A stretch of DNA of 64,000 bases, taken from NCBI GenBank assembly GCA_001724265.1, contig MEDY01000083.1, positions 21,875 through 85,874 of the forward strand, read 5' to 3'. Made by a program: the position numbers and the translations under genes. The notes beneath the pieces were generated by a model that was given only the letters and a program-made list of their open reading frames with translations, did not search any database and was not told the origin of the DNA. Positions 46,001-58,000 of this stretch are shown here, piece by piece (the stretch's first letter is position 1; the number at the start of each line of letters is the position of its first letter). Source of the DNA: Rhizaria sp. SCN 62-66 (taxonomy: Eukaryota; Rhizaria, unplaced).

Positions 46001-49000
46001 CCGAGATGCCCAGCCCGCGCAGGTCGCTCTGCACGGCCGCGCGGCGCGCCGCGGGCGACATGTGCAGTACGCCGCCGCCAACGGCGCTGCTGCCGTAGCT
46101 CAGGCCGGGCGGACTGGCGGCGCGCTGCGCGAGCATCAGCGGCGAGGTCGTGCCGTTCGCGCTGCCGGTGGTGCTGAAGGTGCGGGAGCCGCCGTAGGGA
46201 CTGGCTGAGCGCATACTCGGCGAGGGCCGCATACCACTGGTCACACCGGGCAATCCAAGCTGTTCGTCACCGTTGTTGTTCAAGTTAGCGCCAGTGAAGT
46301 TGTTCATGTCGTTGTTACGAGACGAAGACCTGGACTCGGCCCGCGATACGGCCCGGTCGAAGTTATTGAAGCCGCCTACGAAGCCCAAAGTAGGACTATT
46401 GTGAGCTGCAGGAGTGGCGCTGGAGACGAGTGGCATCGCCAGCACGACGCCGTCGTTGCGGCGCGCCTTGGCGGCCTTGTACAGCGCAGCCCAGTCAATC
46501 TGCGGCATCGCGTCGAGCGTGCGCGCCACGGCGAGGCCGATGACGCCCGCGCGCTCGGCTGTGGAGCTGAGCACGCGCGCCCACGCCGCCTGCTGGCGCC
46601 CGCGGTAGCGCTTGTCGAGTGCGATGGCGTCGCGCTGCTGCAGCACGGCGACCGTGAGCCGCGACAGCATCCGCACCGTCGGGCGCGCGGCCGAGAGCGC
46701 AGCGCGGCGCAGCGTGGTGGTGCGCGAGGCCGCGTCGCGGATCGCGGTAAGCCAGAGCGAGAAGGCGCGGTAGTCGTTGTACGATAGAGAGGACTTGATG
46801 ACCGTGAGCGCGAGGTGGCGGCGCGCGTGCCTGTCCGTGTCGTCGCTGCCAATATTTGCGCCGTCGCCGTCGACTGCGCAGACAGCGTTGGCGATGCTGT
46901 CACAAAAAAGAGGGTCGGTATTCCACAGCAGGCGGACGTTGGCGAGCACGGAGCGCGACGGCGCTGCGGTCAGCACAGGCGCGCCGTGCGCGATCATCAG
47001 CGCCTCCATGCCGGCCACGTAGTACTCCTGCACCAGCAGTGGGCACGGCGGCTGCAGCAGCGGGTGCGCGGGTGCCGTGCCCGCGGACCACACCTCGGCC
47101 GTAGCCGGCGCGGCCGCCGTCCCCGCCGCGGACTGGCCGGGAGCAGAGCTGTGCATCAACGGCGAAGCGAGGGAGAACGGGGCCGGGGACGGGGCGTGCA
47201 GCATAGCCGCGGACAGCGCCGAGTAAAACGGCGACGCCGATGGAGACATCGAAGATGAGGAGTGCGACATATCGCCGCTCACCACAGACATATTGCCCCC
47301 AATCGCGCCGTTAACGGCGTTCGGGTTCGGGTGCAGCATTGGCGTCGAAGAAATAACAGCGTTACTCGAAGTGTTCGAGTTACTGGCAGCGTAAGGCGGG
47401 AATGCACCAGTCAGCGGCGCACGCGTTGCTGCGCTGGCAAAGGACACGATCGGTGTCGCTCCTACGCCCGCAATGACAACCGAGGGAGTCGCGGAAAAGG
47501 AAGCCCCATTCGAAGCAGCTGTATTCGTGATCGGGGTCACAATGTTGGTCGTGGCGGCGGCCGCGGCGGTTGTGCCAGGCGCGAAAGAAGGGAAGCTGGC
47601 AATGACAACGGCAGCGCGCGAGCGGCCGCCGTGGTGACCCATGCCTGAGGAACTCCGCGAAATCCCGTTGCTGCTCAGGCCGGAGCTGGGACTCGGGCTC
47701 GGGCTATGGCCGAGGGGAATCGGACTGTTGTTGCGGCGAGTAGCGACGACCGCGTTGCTGTCCACCGCCTGCTGTTGCTGCATCTGTAGCTGCGCCTGTT
47801 GCTGCACTTGCATGGATGTCAACCCGGTGCCTGCGCTGCTGGACGCGGGCTTGACGGAGAAGCCGTGGTTCGCGGCCACGGACTCGAACAGCGCGCCGAC
47901 GCCGCTGCCGCCCGCGCCAGTGCTGCTGCTCTGATGCGATGACGAGCCGGCGACGGAACCGCTGTCGCTGCCGTTGCTGCAGACGCTGTTGGTGACCGAG
48001 TACGAGATCGTGGGCGCGGGGATGAACGTGCCGTGAATGCCGCCCAGTAAGCCGGACGCCAGGTGCACCACACCGGGGGCGCCGCCAGCGCCAGCGCCAG
48101 GATGACCCGCAGCGTTCGCAGCAAAGTCTAGCGAGTTTTTGCGATTGTACAGCACCATGGCGCTGTTGGCGTCGGCGGGGTTGTGCGCGTTGGCGTGGGA
48201 AGACATCGGCAAGGACAACGACGTTCCAAGTGGCGGCGTGGGCGTCGGCAGGCGCAGCGGCGACGCGGGGTGAATGTTGTACATCTGACCGAGCGCGGGA
48301 GTGTTCAGGAAAGCGCCAGCACCGCCATTAGCGCCCGCGGCTCTACCGCCGTTAGACTCCGTGGCCGACGCAGAATGATACTTCTTTAGAGAGCGCACCA
48401 TTGCCAGTGACGAAGAAGGCCGCGAGCCCGTGTACTGTCCCTGCTGCGACAGCATCTGCATCTGCTGTTGCTGCATCAGCTGCAACTGCTGCTGCTGGAA
48501 AGTAGAGTTGTTGTAGTAGTTTGGATTTGAGCTGAACGACAGCGCCGGCGTCGAGATCGGCGTGAGCGCAAAAAACTGGTCGTCGGCTTCTTCGCTGCAG
48601 AAGCTGCTGTTCGGTCCAGTTCCGACGCCGTCAGTGCCAGCGTTGGCGCCGGAGGGGCCGGGGGCCGCGCGTGCCGTGCTGACCACAATGAGCGGCCGTG
48701 GCATCGGCGCGGCCGTCAACATCGGCGTATTGTGGAGAGACTTGTTGGCCGGGACAAGAGCGTTTCCCGCCACAACCGAGGTGGAAGCAGCGGCGGCAAC
48801 GAACCAGACGTCGCCAGGCAGCGGCATAGCGAGCGTCAACAGCGGATAAAGCCCCACTGCGGCCGTCAGCGCAGCTGCACCGGCCCAGCTGCCGACTGAG
48901 ACCGCGCTGGCGCTGTTGCCATTGCCGTCAGCGGCCGTAGCGACGGCGGGTGACTGCGATAGAATGTGGATCAGCGCGCGGGCCTGCATCAAAGTCAAGT

Positions 49001-52000
49001 CATGCTCAGCAAGGACAGCGGTCATGTGCAAGGGCTGAAGAGCAGAGCTGTCGATTGAACTCTCGGCGGCGCTGTCATCAGTTGCAGAGACCTCGCTGAT
49101 GGAGTTGATATTGACGTTGATAGGGCCGTTGTTGTTTGAAACGTTCAGGTCAAACTCATCAAACTCAGCAAATATGTCGATAGTGCCGCCGGCGCCCGCA
49201 GCGGCCACCGCCTCAGCAGCAGCTTCTGCGCGCGCCGCTGCATTCGCGGTCAACATGGGAGTGACGTCACCACTTGCTGCACCATTGTTGCTGTCGACAG
49301 CACTGCTGGGCATGTTGTACGCGCGCGCGCGTGCAGCGAGCCAGCGCTGCGCGCGCTCCCACCTGCGCTGGCCCTCGGCCTCGACGGCGGGCAGCACGGT
49401 AGCCGTGAGCGCGCGTTCGAGCAGAGCCGCGCGGGCCGTCGTCGCGGTGGCCAGCGTCGCCGCGGCGCCCGCCGAGCAATGCACGGCGGAGGACGCGGAC
49501 ACAGCGGGGGCCGAGGCAGGGACAGCAGGGGCAACCATGTCAGCAGTAGTCGTAGACTTCGTGGTCGTGCTTGCGGTGCTCTTCGTCGCAGCAGCAACGG
49601 CAACGTCAACAGAGCTCACGGGTTGCGAGGGCCACGTGCAGTCAATGTGCAGCGCAGAGCCGGTGCCACCGTTCGCAACAGCGCTGTTATTGGCGGGCGT
49701 GAAGAAGTGCTCTTGATCAGGCGACAGCTCAGTCACCGTGTACTTAAACTCAACAGCGAGGATCGCAGGGGCGCTAGACGAGTTGGCGTCCTGCCCAGCC
49801 ACGGGCGAATAACTCCCATCGCTGAATTTGTTGCCGTATGCAGACTTAGGCGCGACTGCAGTCAGCGTCGCGCTCACGGCATTGTACTCAGTCAGCGTCG
49901 GATGTGCCACCATCGACGGCGGCTGCGCGCCTCCGCTCACACCGGCGCCAGTGCCGGTGCCAGCACTGGCGCCGAGGCCGGGCAAGATCGACACCAGCTG
50001 CTCTACCGGCACAGACATGACGCGCCTCTGCACCGCGCTAGCGCCGGTACGGCTGCCGCCGGCGATCGCAGTGCTGACGCTGTTGCTGCCGAGGTTCGCG
50101 GTGAAGCGCGCGATGCGAGCGGCGGCGGCGGCGGGGTTAGCGGGCGCACAGGGAGGGGCCGGGGCGCGGCGGCGACCGGCCGCAAGCGCGAGCGCGGGCG
50201 CACGGGGCGCGCACGGCGGGGTCAGGGACGTGGCGTGAATCAACGCAGCGGTCACTGCGGCGTCCGTGAGAGGAACGAAGGTGCTCTTCACTGGGCTGCT
50301 GGCAACCACGGCCAGGTTCGTGCCCGTGGCGTTCATGTTCATGCTGTTGCGGAAGCCCGACGCGCTGGCGAGACTGGGCGCGCCAGCGCTCGACCGTGCA
50401 GAGCTGTTGCCGCCGTTTTCGCCGGCCGCACTCATGTCGGGGAAATGGGGGAACACTGCCAACAAAGCGGACATCGCAGTACGCTCGGTCGCCACGCGCA
50501 CACCCCGAGTAACAGTCTGAGAGCTAGTGTTGCTGTGAGTTATCGGAGCAAAGCAGTAGCGTGTGCCGAGATCGCCGAGCCTTTTCTCCGCCTCAAACGC
50601 ATTCGACAGCGACTGCAGCTGAGCCTGCGACTGCAACTGCGTCTGCGAGAGCGACGGCAAGAGTGACTGTGAGAGCGACGTCATGAGCCACGGCTCGCAC
50701 AAACTCACGCCGCGGTGGCAGACTTCACCCTCCAAAGGAGAGCTAGCTCTAACCGCGGCTGCGGCGTTGGTGCCGCTATCCGCCTTCACCGCGATCGTCG
50801 CAGTGGCCGAGGCCGTGGAGGTGGACATGGTTGACGTGAGGGCGGGACTGCCGGGCGCTGGCGACGCGCCGATGGGCACGATCGGCAGCTGCGGCGGCGC
50901 GAGCGGCGCCAGGACGGGGGAGCCGAGCGAATGGTGGCGCGAAAATTCGAACGGCGGGTTGACATCGTTCTGAGGCTGTTGTTGCGAGGTAGCAGTCGTG
51001 TAGTTGGCAGCGACTGTGTGCATTGCAAGGAGGTCGCCGAGACAGGTTTCGTTGACAGCAAGTGACGACAAATCATTGTTCTGACTCGTGCGTCCATTGA
51101 TGCTGTTATTGTTACCGCGGAGAGAAGATGTACCGTGAACTGACGCGATGATCATATTGACTTCACTCGACATAAACATTGTGCTCAGAGAGTGCTCGCT
51201 GACGTTCACACCGTCATTGTCGCTGTTGTTATTGGCGGCAGTGAAGTGCGCGAGCAACGCATCAACAGTGTCAAAGTTAGTGGCGTTGACGCTGTTGCCA
51301 GTGGTATTACTGATGATGTTGCCGCTACTGTCGTTGCTTGCGTTAGTGTCGTCCTCGCTCTGACTCAGAGTCCGCGCAAGGACGGGCCCCAGACTCCTCA
51401 CGCGCGTCACAGTGGACAGCGGCCCCGGCGCAAGTCCATAACCGCCACTGATACTCGTGCTCGCACTCGCCAGCGCACTTGGCGCCGGCGTCGCAGTCAC
51501 GAGCACGGTCACCGCGTCGACCGCGGCCCTGTCGGCCGCCGTGGCCGCGGCGAGCGCTAGCAGCGCCGCACCAAGCCCGGGCGCCCTGGCCGCGCGCATC
51601 AGCCCACGCACCGAGAGCGGCGCGTGCGTGAGCAACAGCACGGCCGGCAGCGCCTTGTGCAGGCACCGCAGCGGCGACACGGGCGCCGCCACGAGCGCGG
51701 GCACGACGGCCACGCCGGTCTGCGCAAGCAAAGCCCCGCGGTGGTGGCGCAGCTGGTGCTGCGGCGCCCCGAGTGGCCGTGAGCCCGTGCGCGAGCTGGC
51801 GCGCGTCTGCGGGGTCGACCGCGACAGCGACAGTGCACTGACAAAGCCCGACCCAGCGCCGAGACCGGTGTTGATGCCGCCGGCGTTGAAGGTGCCGGCA
51901 GAGGTGCCGGCGCGCGACTGCGAGCGCGATTGTGAACGCGACTGAGAGCGAGACTGCGACGGCGACTGCGACAGAGGTTGAACGGCGCCGAACGTCACAT

Positions 52001-55000
52001 GAGTGCTCGCAATGGCGTTGTTGTTGTGTGCCGAGTTAGTGAGACTGCTGTGCAGGGCGCTAGGCGTCTGCAGCAGATTGAACACCGGGGAGACGCCGAG
52101 TCTGCGGGGCGGGCTGCCCAGCCCCGGGGAGCCGGCGACCGCTGCCGCCGCAGTCAGACTGGCCAGCGCCATTGCGATCGCGCTTGGCAGCTACGACTGA
52201 TGAAACTGGTGGGGCTGAATCTGTTGCTGCTGTTGTTGCTGTTGCTGCTGGAGCAGAATGCGAGCGGGCGGAGGGCTGGGGGACGCCGTCACTTGATGCG
52301 TGGTCGACGTGTTGCTGTTCTGCCTGGACTGCAACCTCCGCACCGGCGGCTGCAGCGACTGTGCCGCGGACGCCGACGCCGAGGCCGTCACCGATGACGA
52401 CGTTGTCGCCGGCGCAGAACCCGATGATCCAGATGCAGAGGTTGGCCCAGAGGTCGACAGCAGTGACCGTGCCTGCGACACCACAGGCTGTTTGCAGTAC
52501 AGCGCAGCGCGCGGGTTATACCGGAACACCGATGGCGCAAACAATGCGCTCGTTTGCGCCGTTGCACCGGTGCGGATGACCGCGCCCGCGTGGTACGGCA
52601 GCGCGGCGGCGAGCTGAGGCACCGCAGCAACGTGGTCAAAGGCGACCTCGAAGTTCAGCCGCGCCGCCGCGAGAGCCGCGGCGGACCACGCGGGCGCGGG
52701 GACCGGGGTGGCGGCGGCGACTGTGGGCAGCGAGGCCGGGTCCGGCTGGGGGAACGCGCGGGATGTGAGAGGACGGTTGTGGGGCATGAGCAAGGAGTCC
52801 AGGCGCGGGACACCGGTGTTGGGCGTGGTGGCAATGGTGTAGCCAAGCATATCATGGGCGCTGTAGTTGACGTCACTGTTGCAGCGGCTCTCGCTCCGGC
52901 TCGCGTGGACATTTGTCGCAGCATGACTCGCCGCCTTGCTGTGCGCAGCGCTGTTGCGAGTGTTGGTGTTAGGCGCACTGCTGTCGTTGCCGCCTTCATA
53001 CAGAGACGAGTAAAACGGCTTCACGTCAGTTGCGACAGCGTTGTACTGCCGCAGCACTGCGCGCACGCGGGCCCGGATCACTGCGCGCTGCCGCAGCAGC
53101 ACCGCGACGCGCAGCATCTTGCGCGCGGCGGCGGCGGCGACGCGGCGGGCCAGGCCGGCGCTCAGCAGCTCGCGCTGTGCAGCGAACCAAGCACTTCCAC
53201 CGCGCGCACCAGCGCCAGCGCTGATTGATGACGCAGGTACAGAGGTGGAGGCAGTGGCCGTCGTCTCGAACGCCTCCGCAGGAAGCGAGCGCAAGTGCGT
53301 CAGAACCGCTGTGTAGACAGCGGCAAGCGCCGTATGCATGCGGCGCGCGCGCAGCAGCAGCCACAGCGGGGGCGCGCTAATGTCGCTCACAGCATCCCGG
53401 CCGTTACTATTGATGGCGTTCAGCGGAGTCTTCGCGGTACTAAAGCTGGCCGAGGAGTCCGTGCTGTTGTTCAACGTGACCGTAAATGCGGGCTCGCTAG
53501 ACTCGGAGTAAAGCAGCTCGGAGGCGAGCGCGAGCTCCGGCTCCGGCAGGCCGCGCAGCACGGCGAGCTCGGCCGCGACCGGCATGGCCGCGCTGCCGCT
53601 GGCGCCGTCGCCGCGCAGCTTCGAGGTGCGCGCGCGGTCGACCGCGTGGGCGCCGGAGACAAAGACGTTGCTGTTGGCTACGCTCTCGTCATACAAGAGG
53701 CCAAGCGCAGCCGCATTGGACTCAACGCTGCCACTAGCGGTACCGGGAGCATGATCACTGTTCACGTTGCTGTGGCTCTTGTTCGTGAGGAGCGCGCCGA
53801 ATGTGAAGCCCTTGGCGACGCACACCGGCGCGGCCCCGGCCTCGCGCTTCTCGCCCTCAGTCAGTACCAGCGCCGCCGCGCCCCAGTTGCCCTCGGCGTC
53901 GGCTTCCGAGCCCGCAGCCGGGTCGGCGGCGGCCTCCGCGGCAGTCTCCCAGCCCTGCACGCGACCGAAACCGCAGAACACGTCCGCGCTTGCAGCGGCC
54001 GCGGTGCAAAGAGGCGCGCCACGGGCCGCGGCGGCTGCGGCTGCAGCGGTGGTCGTGACGGCAGCGACGCTGGTGCTGGCACTGGCGCTGCTGGAGACGG
54101 CGGAGGGAGGCAGGCCAAGCGCGCAGAGCAGGGGCGCCATGAGCGCGGAGGTCGCAGACAGGGCGGCTGCGGACGGGGGCTGCAGCAGCGCAAGACTCGC
54201 ACTCGGACTAGCGCTAGTTGCCGAGTTGCTGTGTGACTTAACGTTGCCACAAGAAGCTGAGTAAACAAGACCGTTTGTAGCACTCACGAGATTCGTGGTA
54301 GTCGTTGTACTGGTCGTGTTGTTCGCAACAGCATTATTGTTGGTGTTCTTGGTGAGATTGCTCGTAATGGCAGAGAGTGCAGTCGTCGTCGTTTGCACGC
54401 CGGTCCAGAGTTGCGCGAGCGGAATCATAAGCACACTTTCACTGACACTAACATTAGTTGCCGTCGCAGCAGCGACGGAAGCAGCACTGTCGGTGAAAAA
54501 AGGAGTGGCACCAGCAGTACTAGTGTTGCTGTTTTTGTTCAAAGGTGAACTCAAACGATACGCCCAAACACCGTTTCCAACAACAACACCACATCCGCTG
54601 ATGAGATCATCAGTCTCATCGTAAACGTCGTCACCCGAAGTCGCGGCTTGACTTTGATTCGCGAAGTACGCAATCTCCCGCGCGACGAGCGCGTGCACCT
54701 GCTGCAGCAGCACGGTGAGCACGAGCGCGCGCCGCGACAGCTGCGCCAGCGCCAGCGCGCGCGCCACAGCCGCGACGGCAGCCGCGGGCAACCCTAGCCC
54801 GGCGACCGCGGCGCCCACGGCGCCCGCCGCGTGGGCGTGGGCCGAGCCGGGCGCGAAGAGAGAGAGCCAGCCGCAGCCCTCAGCGGACCGCATGAGGGAC
54901 AGGTGCTGGCTGTGCGCGCGCGGGTTGTAGCCGGAAGAAGTCAGGCCGCCCGGCGCCGAGGCAAAGCCGTCTGGAGCGGTAGTGAAGCCGCATGTGACGC

Positions 55001-58000
55001 CTGAGGCAGTGAGGCCGCGAGGGAAAAAGACGGGCCACAAACTAGGCACGATGACCTTGTCGCTCGTGTTCACACTCATCACAGGGTTCACGGTGCTACC
55101 ATTCGCGCTAGTGCTGTTAGACGCAAGGGGTAGCGCGCCGTACTTGACAAGAGGACTCATGTTGGCGCTGAGGTCAGCCGCAATGATATTGGCATTCGCT
55201 TCGAGCGTGACGACGTCCAGCGGAGACACCCCCCGGGCGCTCGCACTGGCAGTCGCCCCAGCCACAGTATCACCGTCCGTGGCAATCGCCGTCGCTGTCC
55301 TGAGCACGGAGCTCTGCACGGCGGCGTTCTCGTCGGCCGCGTGCTGCGTGAAGTGCAGTGCGCGCGCGATCTCAGCAAAACACACAGGGTTAGTCGCGTA
55401 TGCCCACTCTAGCGACGCGCCGGCACTCGCGCCAACCTCGGCCAGCGCGCGCGCGGCCACCCAGTCAAGGGCGCAGCCCTCGGTACGAGCAGACGCAGCG
55501 CTGTTGGTAGCAGCAGCGGAATCCGAGGCGGAGTTGGACGCGGATGCAGAGGCTGAGCTTGTCGCGGCTGCGTTGGTGGCCGCCGCGGTCGCGAGCGCGG
55601 CGGGCGAGAGCAGGGCAAGCAGTGACGGCAGCAGCGTGTGCGCAGCGGCGTCAGGGTAGTACGACAGCCGCGCGACAGCCTTACTATTCACACTGGCGTT
55701 CGCATTCGCATTTGCACCAGTGCTATTATTGTTGTTAGCGTTAGCAGCATTTGAGGCAAGGAGCTTCATTGTGTTGTTAAGCACACTCTTGACATCACTC
55801 ACATTTGCAGTGTTGATGTTGTTATTCGCCAAGTAGAACGCGATGCGGCCAAGTTCAGGCCCCAAAGGCGGCACACCCACGGGAATACCGACCTTGCCAG
55901 TGCTACAGTCACTCTGTTCCTTCTGCTCCTTCTGCTCACAATGGCTCGAACTCGCACTGGAGCTCGCGCTGCCGAACAAAGTCGGGTTCGCGGCCGCGGC
56001 GACCGACGCGGCCGCGGTGGCGATCACGAGCGCGCGCGCCTCGGCCGCCACATCGCTGTAGAGAGCGAGCGCGGGAGGCGGCACGGCGCCGGGGCCAGCG
56101 TACAGCACGCCCCAGTGTTCTAGCGTCGCCAGCGCGCGGGACACCGAGCGCAGCTGCGTACGGCGGGCGCGGACGGCGGCGGCGGACTGTGGGTCACTGC
56201 TCTGCAGCAGAGCGGCCTCGGCCTTGCCCACAGCAATATTCGCCTGGGCGCTCACACTCGCACTTGCGTTGGAGCCCGCGCTACTCCGGCCGGCGTTCGA
56301 GCTCGAGCTGGGGTTGGAACCGGCGCTGACGGCCCCTGAGCGCAGCGACTGGCGCTGCTGCAACTGCTGCATCTGCAGTTGCTGGTAGTGGTGGTTGCGT
56401 GCCGCCCACGTGAGCACCTCACCGGGCGCGCTGGCCAGCAGGAGCTCGACGCGCCGGGCCGCCACGCGCCGCTTGAGCCCCTGCTCGGCGCTCGCGGCGC
56501 AGCGCAGCAGCGCATCGCTCTCGACGGCGGCGGCCAGCGCGGGCAGCTTGCCGACGGCCTGCGCGCGCATGCGGCCCTGCCAGTCGGCCGTGTACGCGCC
56601 GCGCATCGCCCGGGACACGGCGTCGGCGCCTGCAACCGCGGTGGCAGCCGGCGCGGGAGCGCTGGCATCGTAGGTCGTCGTTGCGGCGGCCACGGCGGCG
56701 GCAGCCGCGGCGGTCGCGGCGTCGGCATCCCCGGCGTCGGCCGCGGCGGCGACAGCGGTCGTGACTGCTGCGTTGGCGGCGGTCACGGCTGCGCGCCACT
56801 CGGCGTCCGCGCGCGTCACCGCGGCCGCCGTGAGGTGCGACAGCGCGCAGGCCCAGGCGTAGTCGAGCGCGGCCGGCAGCGCGGCGCCCGCGGTGGCAGC
56901 GGCGACCGCGCGCGGGAGCGACGCCGCAAAGGCCGCCACGAGGTCCGCGGGGGCGGGGGGCGCGCGCTCGGCCAGCGCGGCGTGGAGAGCCGCGACAGGC
57001 TCCGACACGGCGGCCGCGGCGCTGAGACCGGCGGCGTCGTCGCCGGCGTCGGCCGTGTCCACGGGGGTCGTGGCAATGGACACCGCGTCGTCGTCATTGT
57101 CGTCGTCTTCGTCGTCGTCGTCGTCGCTGCCGCTGCCGTCGCCCGCGACGTCGTTGTCGCTGTTGCTGTTGCTGTGCGGGGTGCTGATGTGCTCGACGTG
57201 CGGCGCGTTGTCTGGAGTGCTGACGTACCCGGTGGCGGCGCCGGTGGCCGAGCCCGAGTGCGAGTGGCCACCAGAGACAGCGTAGTAGTCGTCGTCACTG
57301 TTGCTGTTGCTGTTGCTCGCGCCGCCCCGCGCCCTGCCCTGGTGGACTTTAGCTGCCCTGACCTTGGCCTTGACCTTAGCCTTGGCTTCGAGAGCGTCCG
57401 CCTTGGCCTTGGCGCGCACCTTGGCTTTGGCCTTGGCCATATCGCCCACGGTCACGGCACCGGCCGCGCGCACCGCAGTGACGACCCTGCCGACGTGCCC
57501 CGCGGCCAGCAGCGCGCTCGCGTGCGCCGCGAAGAAGGCTTCGTACAGCCCCGCCACGTAGCGCCGGCCGCGCGCCGCCGAGGCCAAAGCGGCGGCGGCG
57601 GCGGCGGCGCGGCGGCGCGCAAGGCGGGACTCGATCGCGCGCAGCTGGCGCTGAGCGGGCGCGGGGGCCGCGGGCAGCGCCGGCCACTGCAGGTGAGTCG
57701 GCCGCGCCGCCAGCGCGAGCGCGCTAGTCGCCGCGGGCGCAGAAATGCTTCCACTCGTCGCGCTGGCGGTATTGTAGTTCGCGTTGCCCATGACGGAGAT
57801 ACGCTGAGGCACAGCGCCGTTAGTCTTCGGCGACAGAGCGCCGGCCGCAGTCGCGGTCTCGGTCGGGCTGCTGCCGCCAGTGATGTTACTAGCGCTGCTG
57901 CTGTTGTTCGAGGGCTGCTCGGCCCACTGCACAGTGAGCTGCGCCAGCGTCAGCCGCAGCTTGTGCAGGGCGGCGGCGACGACGACGTCGGCAGGCGCGG

